NCBI RefSeq assembly: GCF_040545805.1
Contig: NZ_JBEPMO010000007.1
Coordinates: 1-64,000, forward strand
Source of the DNA: Moheibacter stercoris
GTDB taxonomy: Bacteria; Bacteroidota; Bacteroidia; Flavobacteriales; Weeksellaceae
Reading direction: 5' to 3'
DNA length: 64,000 nucleotides
Below, one piece after another: positions 33,129 to 41,814 of the stretch (the stretch's first letter is position 1; every line of letters begins with the position of its first letter). The position numbers and the translations under genes were made by a program. Below the pieces are notes generated by a model. The model saw only the letters and a list, made by a program, of their open reading frames with translations, did not search any database and was not told the origin of the DNA.

Positions 33129-34424
33129 TTAGGAAGGGAAATGGTTTAACAATTTTTCTAGCTGCATACCTCTTGAACCTTTGATTAAAATGGTTTGCTC
33201 TGAAATTGTTTGTGAATCCAAATATTCTTCAACTTCTTCTCTGGTGGCAAATTTCAATAAATTGTTTTGATCGTTTAAATCAATCTGATGAAAATTTTGT
33301 CCAACCAATAAAATTTTATCAAAACCTAATTCCTGAGTTTTTTTGGCTATGATAAGATGTTCCTCCAAGGTATTGTCTCCCAATTCAAACATATCTCCCA
33401 AAATCACCATTTTGGAACCTTCTAATTTTTGAAAATTGGTAAGGGCTGCTTCCATACTAGATGGGTTGGCATTGTAAGCGTCCAAAATTATTTTATGATT
33501 TTCTAATTCGATGATTTGCGAACGGTTGTTGTCGGCTTCATATTCTTCAATAGCTTCTTTGATTTGTTCTAAATCGACTTCAAATGTTAATCCGACTGCA
33601 ATGGCTGCTGCAACGTTACTTGCATTGTATTCGCCAATCAATGGACTTTCTATATGCGTTTGTTCGTATACTATGGAAGGGCATTTTCCAGATAAAGAAT
33701 CTGAGAAAAAAATAGGATAGTCTGCTTCTGCATTGTTTCCGAAACAAATTCGTTTGATACCCTCTGTTAATTCCACTTGTTTTTCATCATTGGAATTCAC
33801 AAAAACGGTTTTTTCATTTTCACGTAGGTAATTGTACAATTCCGACTTCCCTTTGATCACACCCTCCAATCCGCCAAAACCTTCCAAATGCGCTTTACCA
33901 AAATTGGTCACATACCCGAAATCGGGTTGGATAAGATTGCTTAAAAAATCAATCTCCATCAAATGATTGGCACCCATCTCGATGACTGCAATTTCATGAT
34001 TCGGATTTATTTTTAAAAGCGTTAATGGAACGCCAATATGATTGTTGTAATTTCCTTCGGTTGCCAGAACATTGTATCGTTTGCTCAGAACATTTGTCAT
34101 CAATTCTTTGGTCGTCGTTTTGCCATTACTTCCAGTTAGTGCGATGATGGGTATGTTCAACTTCAATCGATGATACATTGCCAATTTCTGAAGTGCATTT
34201 AAGGTATCCTCGACATAGTAAGTGTCCATGGATTCATTTTCGTATTCCTTTTCATCCACAATTGCAAAAAGAGCCCCTGCTTTGATGGCTTCTTCAGCAA
34301 ATTGATTTCCATTAAAATTGGCTCCCTTTAAAGCGAAAAACATGGACTTCATTGGGATGTTGCGCGTGTCGGTAGAAACCATATTGCAACGTAAATACAA
34401 GGAGTAAAGCTGTTCGATGTTCAT
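33129..34424 (-). CDS. murF: UDP-MurNAc-tripeptide--D-Ala-D-Ala ligase
   Basis: 431 residues. The Mur ligase ATP loop 'IIALTGSNGKTTTKELMTNVL' is near residue 97. The central domain has 'NHIGVPLTLLKINPNHEIAVIEMGAN', and the C-terminal domain 'KIILDAYNANPSSMEAALTNF' and 'LVGQNFH'. MurF adds D-Ala-D-Ala to complete UDP-MurNAc-pentapeptide in the cytosol. It lies 70 nt downstream of gldJ on the same strand, a gene order I recall from gliding Flavobacteriia. Confidence 0.95.
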   Translation of the reverse strand: MNIEQLYSLYLRCNMVSTDTRNIPMKSMFFALKGANFNGNQFAEEAIKAGALFAIVDEKEYENESMDTYYVEDTLNALQKLAMYHRLKLNIPIIALTGSNGKTTTKELMTNVLSKRYNVLATEGNYNNHIGVPLTLLKINPNHEIAVIEMGANHLMEIDFLSNLIQPDFGYVTNFGKAHLEGFGGLEGVIKGKSELYNYLRENEKTVFVNSNDEKQVELTEGIKRICFGNNAEADYPIFFSDSLSGKCPSIVYEQTHIESPLIGEYNASNVAAAIAVGLTFEVDLEQIKEAIEEYEADNNRSQIIELENHKIILDAYNANPSSMEAALTNFQKLEGSKMVILGDMFELGDNTLEEHLIIAKKTQELGFDKILLVGQNFHQIDLNDQNNLLKFATREEVEEYLDSQTISEQTILIKGSRGMQLEKLLNHFPS

Positions 34425-34494
34425 AGAGTAAATGTAATAAAAAATCCCAATCAGATTTCTCAGATTGGGATAAGATTATTATATGTTTTTCAGA

Positions 34495-36222
34495 TTATTT
34501 TGTACCTGATTTAGATCTGCTAGATTCGTGAGAACCTTGGTAATCTTGAGCAACGCGGAATCCAATCCAGCTTTTTGCTTCAGCTTGGTGCAAGAATCTT
34601 CTTTGTCCTGGATCCAACCAATAGATTGGGTCTCTCCATGAACCACCTTTCACAACGCGTACTTCGTCTGAAATTTGAGAAGTTCTTTGTTCATCTTCTT
34701 TTTCTAAGATAACACGACCTTTTTCGTCAACGTAGAATTTACGAGAAGGAGCGTTATACATTTCACCTGTTGTACTTGCAGGTCTTGAAGAACCACCCAT
34801 GATGTTAGAAGAAGAATCAGTTGGCATTTCGATTACATTTCCTAAAGAATCTGTCATCACGTTTGAAGCAAAGGTTTCTGCCATGTCATCTTGTGGTCTT
34901 GGATTTAAAGAAGACATACGGTCACCATCACGGTAGTTAATGTTATCTTCTTCAATTTCTTTTTTGTATTTACCTGGTAAAGATTTGTACGTCAATTTAC
35001 CATTGTTTAAGGTATCAAATTCAATATCGTCTTCATGTTTTGCGAAACCACCATTTTCATTGTCGATAGTCGTTTTGTAAACATTTCCACGGAAGTAGTT
35101 GAAATCATTTGCCTCATCATCGATGATTGGACGGTAAACATCAGCAGTCCATTCCGCAACGTTTCCGTACATACCGTACACACCAAATTCGTTTGATTGG
35201 TATTTTTTAACGTCACTTGTAATCGCTGAACCATCGTTTCCGTATCCACCGATTCCTGAATAGTCTCCACGTCCAACTTTGAAGTTAGCCATGTATTGTC
35301 CGCGATCTCTACCTTTTTGACCACGCAATTCATTTTGAACAACTGGTTTTCCTTTGTATTCGTTGTATTCTCTATCAGCAGGTAAAGCCAAAGCTGCATA
35401 TTCCCATTCAGCTTCTGTTGGTAAACGGAATGGAGCAACTTCTAATGCTGTCGTAGAACGGTTTGCTTTTTGAATTCTTTGATTCGTAGATTTGATCAAC
35501 GTCTGTTTTGCCAATCTTGTGGTGTCGATTGCATCTTTTACGTTGCTATCGCTGTTTTTGTAAGATTCAGCATCGAAATATTTTGAACCATAATTATATT
35601 CTTCGTTTGAATAATAATCTTTGCTCAAAATACCTTTATCCATCAATGCTTTTTCGTTTGCTCTGTCTGTTAACCAATCACAATAGTTGCTTGCTTGTAA
35701 CCAAGTAACACCAACAACTGGGTAATAGCTAAATTCATTCGAGAACAAATAAGTTTCATTATCGAAATCATTACGAGATAATTTGTTGTTGAAAACTTCA
35801 GGGTCTGGAAGTGATCCTTCGTAGATGTGTTTGTATTGATCTTCTTCTGGTGGGAAAACAACTTTTAACCAAGTCAAATACTCACGGTACTGATAATTGG
35901 TAATTTCTGTTTCTCCAATGAAGAATGAACGAACTTGCATACGCTTTGGAGTATTATTCCAATCATGCATTACGTCATCTTTTACTAACCCCATGGTAAA
36001 GGATCCACCCTCAATGAATACCATTCCTGGCCATGCTTTAACTTTGGGTTTTTTCTTTCCGTTGAAAAACCAACCTTTTTGGTCGTTGGGTTTCCAACCT
36101 GTTGTACTGGTGAACTTCTTAGTACCACCACCTTTTTTTCTTCCGCCACCGCGACCTGTACAGCTCACGACAGTTAATGAAAATGCTACTAAAAGAATCG
36201 CTAAAATTCTACCCTTGTTCAT
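34495..36222 (-). CDS. gldJ: Gliding motility lipoprotein GldJ
   Basis: 575 residues. The signal ends in the lipobox 'LTVVSC', followed by a Gly/Arg/Lys-rich linker and an FGE-sulfatase (SUMF1-like) fold: 'WPGMVFIEGGSFTMGLVKDDV', 'ITNYQYREYLTWL', 'YPVVGVTWLQASNYCDWLTDRANE', 'APFRLPTEAEWEYAA', 'GVYGMYGNVAEWTADVY' and the closing 'RVVKGGSWRDPIYWLDPGQRRF...SWIGFRVAQD'. GldJ is an outer-membrane lipoprotein required for gliding and for stability of the GldK/T9SS ring proteins. Size and order (gldJ beside murF, porU divergent) support this over GldK. Confidence 0.93.
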   Translation of the reverse strand: MNKGRILAILLVAFSLTVVSCTGRGGGRKKGGGTKKFTSTTGWKPNDQKGWFFNGKKKPKVKAWPGMVFIEGGSFTMGLVKDDVMHDWNNTPKRMQVRSFFIGETEITNYQYREYLTWLKVVFPPEEDQYKHIYEGSLPDPEVFNNKLSRNDFDNETYLFSNEFSYYPVVGVTWLQASNYCDWLTDRANEKALMDKGILSKDYYSNEEYNYGSKYFDAESYKNSDSNVKDAIDTTRLAKQTLIKSTNQRIQKANRSTTALEVAPFRLPTEAEWEYAALALPADREYNEYKGKPVVQNELRGQKGRDRGQYMANFKVGRGDYSGIGGYGNDGSAITSDVKKYQSNEFGVYGMYGNVAEWTADVYRPIIDDEANDFNYFRGNVYKTTIDNENGGFAKHEDDIEFDTLNNGKLTYKSLPGKYKKEIEEDNINYRDGDRMSSLNPRPQDDMAETFASNVMTDSLGNVIEMPTDSSSNIMGGSSRPASTTGEMYNAPSRKFYVDEKGRVILEKEDEQRTSQISDEVRVVKGGSWRDPIYWLDPGQRRFLHQAEAKSWIGFRVAQDYQGSHESSRSKSGTK

Positions 36223-36352
36223 ATGTTACTATATGTTATTTCAACTATATTTTTCGAAAAACGATTTGCAAAGAAAACAAATTCTCGCGAATTCACAAAC
36301 TTAACTCTGCCTATCTTTAACGTGGTTATTATTTTTTTATTGTGAGATAGAA

Positions 36353-36360
36353 TATATTTG
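36353..36360 (+). promoter_or_regulatory. -7 box of porU
   Basis: TATATTTG matches TAnnTTTG, 21 nt before the porU ATG. No -33 TTTG is seen. Confidence 0.45.
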
Positions 36361-36381
36361 TCGAATTATCGTTAACACAAC

Positions 36382-39300
36382 ATGAAAAAATCCTTTCTGT
36401 TTTTATTGTTTTTATCGTTCATTTTAGGGAAATCCCAATCTATATCAATCGATTGGAACGGAGTGAAAGATATTTCTATCAATGAAACTGTTCAAAAAAA
36501 ATTACCACATTTTAATAATGATGGTTATAGTTTATTGAATGATTTGCCGTATTTCACCCATTCGTATGAAGTTTCTGGTAAGGGAATTGTTCAAATTTCT
36601 AACATTCAATTTGCACCTGTAAATTCTAATGAAAGAGGTGAACTGAATATTTCGAATATTCCAACTTCTTTGGATTATCGAGCCAAAGTCAATCAAGCAG
36701 GTAGTCAATATTTTGTCACTGTTGGGATGAATCCTTTTGTGAAAGAAAACAATCAGATTAAGAAAGTTGTTTCATTTGATATCCAATTTCAACAAGGTGC
36801 AACTCCTGAATATGGAACGGATGAAACCATCGATCCCGCTACTACAAGTGTATTAAAATCGGGTAATTGGTACAAAATCAGAGTAAAGAAATCGGGGATT
36901 TTTAAATTGGATCGAAATTTTTTCCAACAACATAATATTCCTACGAATTTTGATCCGAGAACCTTGAAAATCTATGGAAATGGAGGAAAGATGTTGAATG
37001 AAAATCCGGGAGATTTCCGTTATGGAGCTTTACAAGAAAATGCTATCCAATTCAATGGAGAAGAAGATGGATCGTTTGATGCCAATGATGCCATTTACTT
37101 TTATGCGCAAGGTCCACATGATTGGACTCGTTTGCCCAATTCAACCTTAGAAAATTTACGTCATCGCTTTAATCAATATTCAGATTACGCGTACTACTTT
37201 ATCAGTTTTGGAGGTTCACCAGGGAAACGTGTCCAAGATGTTTCCATCGAAGGAAATCCAATTCAGACTTTCAATCAATTTGATGAATATATTTTTCATG
37301 AAAAAGATTCCATTAGTTTGAACCAATTGGGAAAACAATGGGCGGGAGAATCCTTCAATTTGGAACCCAACCAATCTTTTACGCTTACAGGTTCTGCGCC
37401 TGCAGCAGGTGAGGCCTATGCATTGTTTAAATTGTTAGGAAAAGATGCTGGAGGAGTAAGCTATAATGTTTCAATAAATGGTACGACTTTACCAACTGGA
37501 ACCTTTGGGCCAGGGGCTTTTGTAGATGTTCCTTTATTTACTAGTAATGGATTTCCTTTTACTGCTTCAGGAAATACTTTTACGTTTAATATTGCTATTG
37601 GGAATTCGTCCAATCCAGGATCATTTACCTTTTTGGATTATTTGGAAGTGAAATATTTGGCCAATTTGACGTTCAATGGAACCCAAATGAACTTTCGTCG
37701 ATTACAAAATTTAAACGATGGAAATGTTTACGGATTTAGCTTGAATGGGCCTCAAAAAGTTTGGAATATTTCGGATATAACCAATGTGCAAAATGTCATC
37801 AGTTCTGGTGGAGTTTACAAATATCAATCGACAAGTCCTCATTTTTTAAATGAGTTCGTAGCATTCAATGAATCGGCTGCTTATACTCAAATCGAATATG
37901 TTGGTACAGTTGCCAATCAGGATTTGAGAAGTTATACAGATGTAGAATATATCGTTGTGACGCATCCTCAATTTTTAGGAGAGGCTGCAAGATTTGCCAA
38001 CTTTAGACAACAAAATGACCAAATCAAAATTCAGGTTGTCACAACCGAACAAGTCTACAATGATTTTTCATCGGGTGCGCAAGATGTTTCGGGAATTCGT
38101 GATTTTTTCAAACATCTTCGTGATACAGGAAATCCTTTGAAATACATTTTGATGTTTGGTGGTGCTTCATTTGATTACAAAGATCGAATTCAAAATAATT
38201 CCAATTTCGTTCCTTCCTATATTAGTTTTAACTCCAAAGATTTGGATGGTTCTTTTGTGAGCGATGATTATTTTACCATGTTGGACAATTCCGATGAAAT
38301 TTTGACAAACATTGATCGTCCAAGTGAATTTAAAACAGGTGGAGTTGGGAACCAAATGGATGTAGCAATTGGAAGATTTCCAGCGCATGATTTAACAGAG
38401 ATGAAAATTATGGTTGATAAAACCATCTCTTATTATAACAAATTACCAAACCAAGGAACTTCTTTTGGAGATTGGAAAACCAAAATTTTATTGGTGGTGG
38501 ATGATGATAAGGATGGTGGACCACCATTCCATCAAGTGGTAGAAAATAGTTCTGCACAATTCATTCAACAAAATATTCCATATGCTACCTTGAAAAAAGG
38601 ATATTTGGATGCCTATGTACAAGAAGGAACTTCGGCCGGTCCACGTTACCCTGCTGTTAATCAATTAATTTCCAATTCTTTTAACTTAGGAAGCTCACTT
38701 ATTGTTTATTTTGGACATGGAGGGCCTCGTAGTTGGGCGCAAGAAAGGGTAATTACCTATGAAGAAATCAATAATTTCTCCAACTATACAGGATTATTCT
38801 CAAGATTACCAGTTGTTATGACGATTACCTGCGAATTTACCGTTTGGGATTTACCATATTTGCCATCGGCAGGTGTCTATATGTTCAAGGCTCCTTTGGG
38901 TGGTGCAGCTGCTATGGTCACCACAAGTAGACCTGTTGGAGTATTTTTTGGAGGTGAATTCAATGAAAAAATTGTAGAAGAAGTATTGACGGTCGAGGGA
39001 AATAAATACCAAGCACTTGGAACAGCCTTAACCAAAGCAAAAATTAATCAAAATTCACCATTTGGATTGAAGATTAATTTATTGGGTGACCCTATGTTGA
39101 GTATAGCAAAACCACCTCGTGAATTGCGTATAACCAAAATCAACGGGGAAGATGCGAGTACCTTTACGGGAACTTTACGCGCGATGGATTTTGTTGAAAT
39201 TGAAGGAGAAGTGTTGAATGTTCAAGGAACCCAACGTGACGTTTCCTTTAACGGAAAAGCCAATGGAACTTTGTTTGACAAGCCTGTTAACAAATCAACC

Positions 39301-40257
39301 TTGAACAATGACGGAGGCATGGGTGTGATGAATTTCCAAGAACAAGTGAATTCGATTTTCAAAGGAGGAACCAATGTGACCAATGGAGAATTTAAATTTC
39401 AATTCTACATTCCAAAAGACATCAATTATGAAGTCGGCGAAGGAAAATTCGTTGTATATGCTCATAACAATGTGACCGATGGCGTTACCTACCAACATGT
39501 AATGGTCGGTGATCAAAATCCTGAAGGTTTAAATGATGACAAAGGTCCTACTATCGGTTTGTATATGAATAATTTGAATTTTGTGGACGGTGGCATCACC
39601 AATAAAAATCCGTATTTATTGGCTTGTTTGGTAGATGACACTGGGATCAACACGAGTGGAATTGCCATAGGACATGATATTACGGCAGTTTTGGATCAAA
39701 ATTTAGAAGGAACTTATGTATTGAACGAATATTATGAAGGTGGTGATAATAATCCATGTACCAACCCTCAAGTTTTGGATTACCAAAAGGGTCAAGTCAT
39801 GTACCGTTTAAGCAATTTGGAACTGGGGAACCATCAAATTGTTTTCAAAGCATGGGATATTAACAATAATTCTTCTGAACAAACGTTAGATTTCGTAGTG
39901 ATGCATGAAGGGTCTCAGTCCATTTACATTGACAAATTATTGAACTGGCCCAACCCTTTTACCAATCAAACCTATTTCCACTTTGAGCACAATTGTGATT
40001 CTGAATTGGAAGTCATGGTCCAAATTTTTACCGTATCTGGAAAATTGGTAAAGACCATACGTCAGCCCGTTTCAGCAGAACCTTGGAGAGAGGGTTACCG
40101 CACTGGAAGATTTGCAATTCCATGGGATGGATTGGATGATTTTGGTGATAAAATTGGAAAAGGTGTGTATATTTACCGCGTCACAGCGAGAGGTGTGAAT
40201 CCTGATGTATGTAAAGGATCGGCCACAGCAGTAGAAAAACTAGTGATATTAAAATAG
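36382..40257 (+). CDS. porU: Type IX secretion system sortase PorU
   Basis: 1291 residues, usual for flavobacterial PorU. It has a signal peptide (1-19), an N-terminal β-rich region, then a gingipain-like C25 peptidase domain (about 520-910). His779 is in 'IVYFGHGGPRSWAQE' and Cys817 in 'VVMTITCEFTVWDLPYLPSAG', the catalytic dyad. The end has a FlgD-like β domain 'LNWPNPFTNQTYFHFEHNCDSELEVMVQIFTVSGKLVKTIRQ'. PorU removes the C-terminal sorting domain of T9SS cargo and attaches it to A-LPS at the cell surface, working with PorV, the next gene. Such cargo includes the nuclease at 794-1951. Confidence 0.96.
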   Translation: MKKSFLFLLFLSFILGKSQSISIDWNGVKDISINETVQKKLPHFNNDGYSLLNDLPYFTHSYEVSGKGIVQISNIQFAPVNSNERGELNISNIPTSLDYRAKVNQAGSQYFVTVGMNPFVKENNQIKKVVSFDIQFQQGATPEYGTDETIDPATTSVLKSGNWYKIRVKKSGIFKLDRNFFQQHNIPTNFDPRTLKIYGNGGKMLNENPGDFRYGALQENAIQFNGEEDGSFDANDAIYFYAQGPHDWTRLPNSTLENLRHRFNQYSDYAYYFISFGGSPGKRVQDVSIEGNPIQTFNQFDEYIFHEKDSISLNQLGKQWAGESFNLEPNQSFTLTGSAPAAGEAYALFKLLGKDAGGVSYNVSINGTTLPTGTFGPGAFVDVPLFTSNGFPFTASGNTFTFNIAIGNSSNPGSFTFLDYLEVKYLANLTFNGTQMNFRRLQNLNDGNVYGFSLNGPQKVWNISDITNVQNVISSGGVYKYQSTSPHFLNEFVAFNESAAYTQIEYVGTVANQDLRSYTDVEYIVVTHPQFLGEAARFANFRQQNDQIKIQVVTTEQVYNDFSSGAQDVSGIRDFFKHLRDTGNPLKYILMFGGASFDYKDRIQNNSNFVPSYISFNSKDLDGSFVSDDYFTMLDNSDEILTNIDRPSEFKTGGVGNQMDVAIGRFPAHDLTEMKIMVDKTISYYNKLPNQGTSFGDWKTKILLVVDDDKDGGPPFHQVVENSSAQFIQQNIPYATLKKGYLDAYVQEGTSAGPRYPAVNQLISNSFNLGSSLIVYFGHGGPRSWAQERVITYEEINNFSNYTGLFSRLPVVMTITCEFTVWDLPYLPSAGVYMFKAPLGGAAAMVTTSRPVGVFFGGEFNEKIVEEVLTVEGNKYQALGTALTKAKINQNSPFGLKINLLGDPMLSIAKPPRELRITKINGEDASTFTGTLRAMDFVEIEGEVLNVQGTQRDVSFNGKANGTLFDKPVNKSTLNNDGGMGVMNFQEQVNSIFKGGTNVTNGEFKFQFYIPKDINYEVGEGKFVVYAHNNVTDGVTYQHVMVGDQNPEGLNDDKGPTIGLYMNNLNFVDGGITNKNPYLLACLVDDTGINTSGIAIGHDITAVLDQNLEGTYVLNEYYEGGDNNPCTNPQVLDYQKGQVMYRLSNLELGNHQIVFKAWDINNNSSEQTLDFVVMHEGSQSIYIDKLLNWPNPFTNQTYFHFEHNCDSELEVMVQIFTVSGKLVKTIRQPVSAEPWREGYRTGRFAIPWDGLDDFGDKIGKGVYIYRVTARGVNPDVCKGSATAVEKLVILK

Positions 40258-41445
40258 ATGATAATGAATATTAAGAAACTTACGATTGGATGTTTACTAC
40301 TAGCTTCTGTAGGAACATTTGCGCAAGAACAAGATCAGCCCAATCCTGTATTGACAGGAGCCCCGTTTTTACGTGTTTCACCAGATGCAAGAGCTGGTGC
40401 GTTAGGAGACATGGGTGCAGCTACTTCGGCTGATGCGTTTTCACAATATTGGAACCCTGCTAAATATGCATTTAGCCGTAGCCATTCTGGAGTAGCATTG
40501 TCTTATACTCCTTATATGAGTAGTATTACCGATGATGTGTTCTTATTAAATGCATCTTTTTATACCTTTTTGGGTCAAGATGAAAGAAGTACCTTATCGG
40601 CAAGTTTATACTATTTCAATATTGGAGAAATTGACTTAACAGAAATCGTGGGTACAGACATCGTTTCTAACGGAACAGCAAAACCCAACGAATTCGCATT
40701 TGATTTGTCTTATGGTTTACGTTTGACAGATAATTATAGTATGGCGGTAACAGGACGTTTCATTCGTTCCGATTTATTCAACAACGTTCCCGATCAAACC
40801 GTTCAACCAGCCAACACATTTTCTGCAGGTGTTTCTGGTTTCTATCAGACGCCAAGACACCAATGGAACAATTTTGAAGGTCGTTTAAGAGCAGGTTTCA
40901 ACATTAGCGATATTGGACCAAAATTGGATTATTCCAATTCAGAAGACAATGCTGCTTATTTGCCAACCAATTTACGAATTGGAGCTGGATATGATTTCTT
41001 CTTAGATGAATACAACACCGTAGCTATTACCTTGGAAACGTCCAAATTATTGGTTCCAACTCCTCAATACATTGTCAATGATAGTACAGGTTTGGTGACT
41101 GGAAAATATATTCCAAACAAAGGGGTTGTGGAAGGGATGTTTAGTTCATTTGGTGATGCTCCAGGCGGATTTAGCGAAGAATTGAAAGAGTTTACATGGA
41201 GTGCTTCTGCCGAATATTCATACAATGATGTATTATTTGTTCGTGCTGGTTATTTCCATGAGAGTCCTATGAAAGGAGATCGCCAACACTTGACGTTGGG
41301 AGCAGGTTTGAAATACAATGCATTCGGACTAGACTTCTCGTATTTGTTGCCAATGTCTGATACCAACAATGCCTTGGAAAATACCCTACGATTTGCCCTT
41401 ACATGGGAATTTGGAGGAGAAACATCCAATAATTACGATTATTAA
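40258..41445 (+). CDS. porV: Type IX secretion system outer-membrane channel/shuttle protein PorV
   Basis: 395 residues; ATG at 40258 follows the porU stop directly, and a second ATG at 40264 is an equally good start. Signal peptide 'KKLTIGCLLLASVGTFAQ'. The mature part has the PorV/LptO start 'FLRVSPDARAGALGDMGAATSADAFSQYWNPAKYAF', a FadL-like 14-strand β-barrel pattern and a terminal aromatic-rich strand 'TLRFALTWEFGG'. PorV carries cargo from the translocon SprA to PorU. Same operon as porU. Confidence 0.96.
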   Translation: MIMNIKKLTIGCLLLASVGTFAQEQDQPNPVLTGAPFLRVSPDARAGALGDMGAATSADAFSQYWNPAKYAFSRSHSGVALSYTPYMSSITDDVFLLNASFYTFLGQDERSTLSASLYYFNIGEIDLTEIVGTDIVSNGTAKPNEFAFDLSYGLRLTDNYSMAVTGRFIRSDLFNNVPDQTVQPANTFSAGVSGFYQTPRHQWNNFEGRLRAGFNISDIGPKLDYSNSEDNAAYLPTNLRIGAGYDFFLDEYNTVAITLETSKLLVPTPQYIVNDSTGLVTGKYIPNKGVVEGMFSSFGDAPGGFSEELKEFTWSASAEYSYNDVLFVRAGYFHESPMKGDRQHLTLGAGLKYNAFGLDFSYLLPMSDTNNALENTLRFALTWEFGGETSNNYDY

Positions 41446-41465
41446 TTTCTGTTATATTTAATAAG

Positions 41466-41500
41466 AAAGCCTGAACAAATTCGTTTGTTCAGGCTTTTTT
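41466..41500 (+). terminator. Terminator of porU-porV
   Basis: A perfect 14-bp stem (AAAGCCTGAACAAA, 41466-41479, with 41484-41497) is closed by a TTCG tetraloop and followed by T6. Very stable; a related stem lies at 41734-41771. Confidence 0.92.
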
Positions 41501-41733
41501 GTTTTCATTCTCTAGGATAATTGGATATGGTAGGTAGAATTCAACTAGCATACTAAAATCTATATTTCTTAACTTCTAAATTCAGTTAGTAGGTAAAGTA
41601 ATGATCGTTGCTTACCTATTCAAATTCTAGTTTAATTCGTGTAAGAAAAATGAAAAGATTTTTAAGTTCTGAATTCGGAAAATACTTGAACCAATCCAAA
41701 ATTTAAGCAGGTATAAATTGAATTGAATGAATG
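41501..41733. other. Intergenic stretch with a strong hairpin, no coding frame
   Basis: Within 41446-41814 no open frame of note exists. At 41590-41618 TAGGTAAAGTAA and TTGCTTACCTA form an 11-bp stem with one bulge and a TGATCG loop, without a following T-run, so it is not a simple terminator. It could be part of a small RNA between two terminators or a remnant. I see no promoter that would settle this. Confidence 0.4.
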
Positions 41734-41771
41734 AAAAAGCCCGAATAGAATTAATCTGTTCAGGCTTTTTT
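41734..41771 (-). terminator. Terminator of the minus-strand Pit transporter gene
   Basis: AAAAAGCC-CGAATAGA and its near complement (41756-41771) form a 16-bp stem with two imperfect positions, flanked by A5/T6. Its GCCTGAACA core repeats the sequence of the terminator at 41466-41500, suggesting the two share an origin. Confidence 0.75.
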
Positions 41772-41814
41772 AATTTATTATAAAAAGTATAATGAACTAC
41801 TTGAAATCTATTGT

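Noticed and set aside
41590..41618. Third terminator in the porV-pit gap
   Set aside because: The stem is strong but no T-run follows on either strand.
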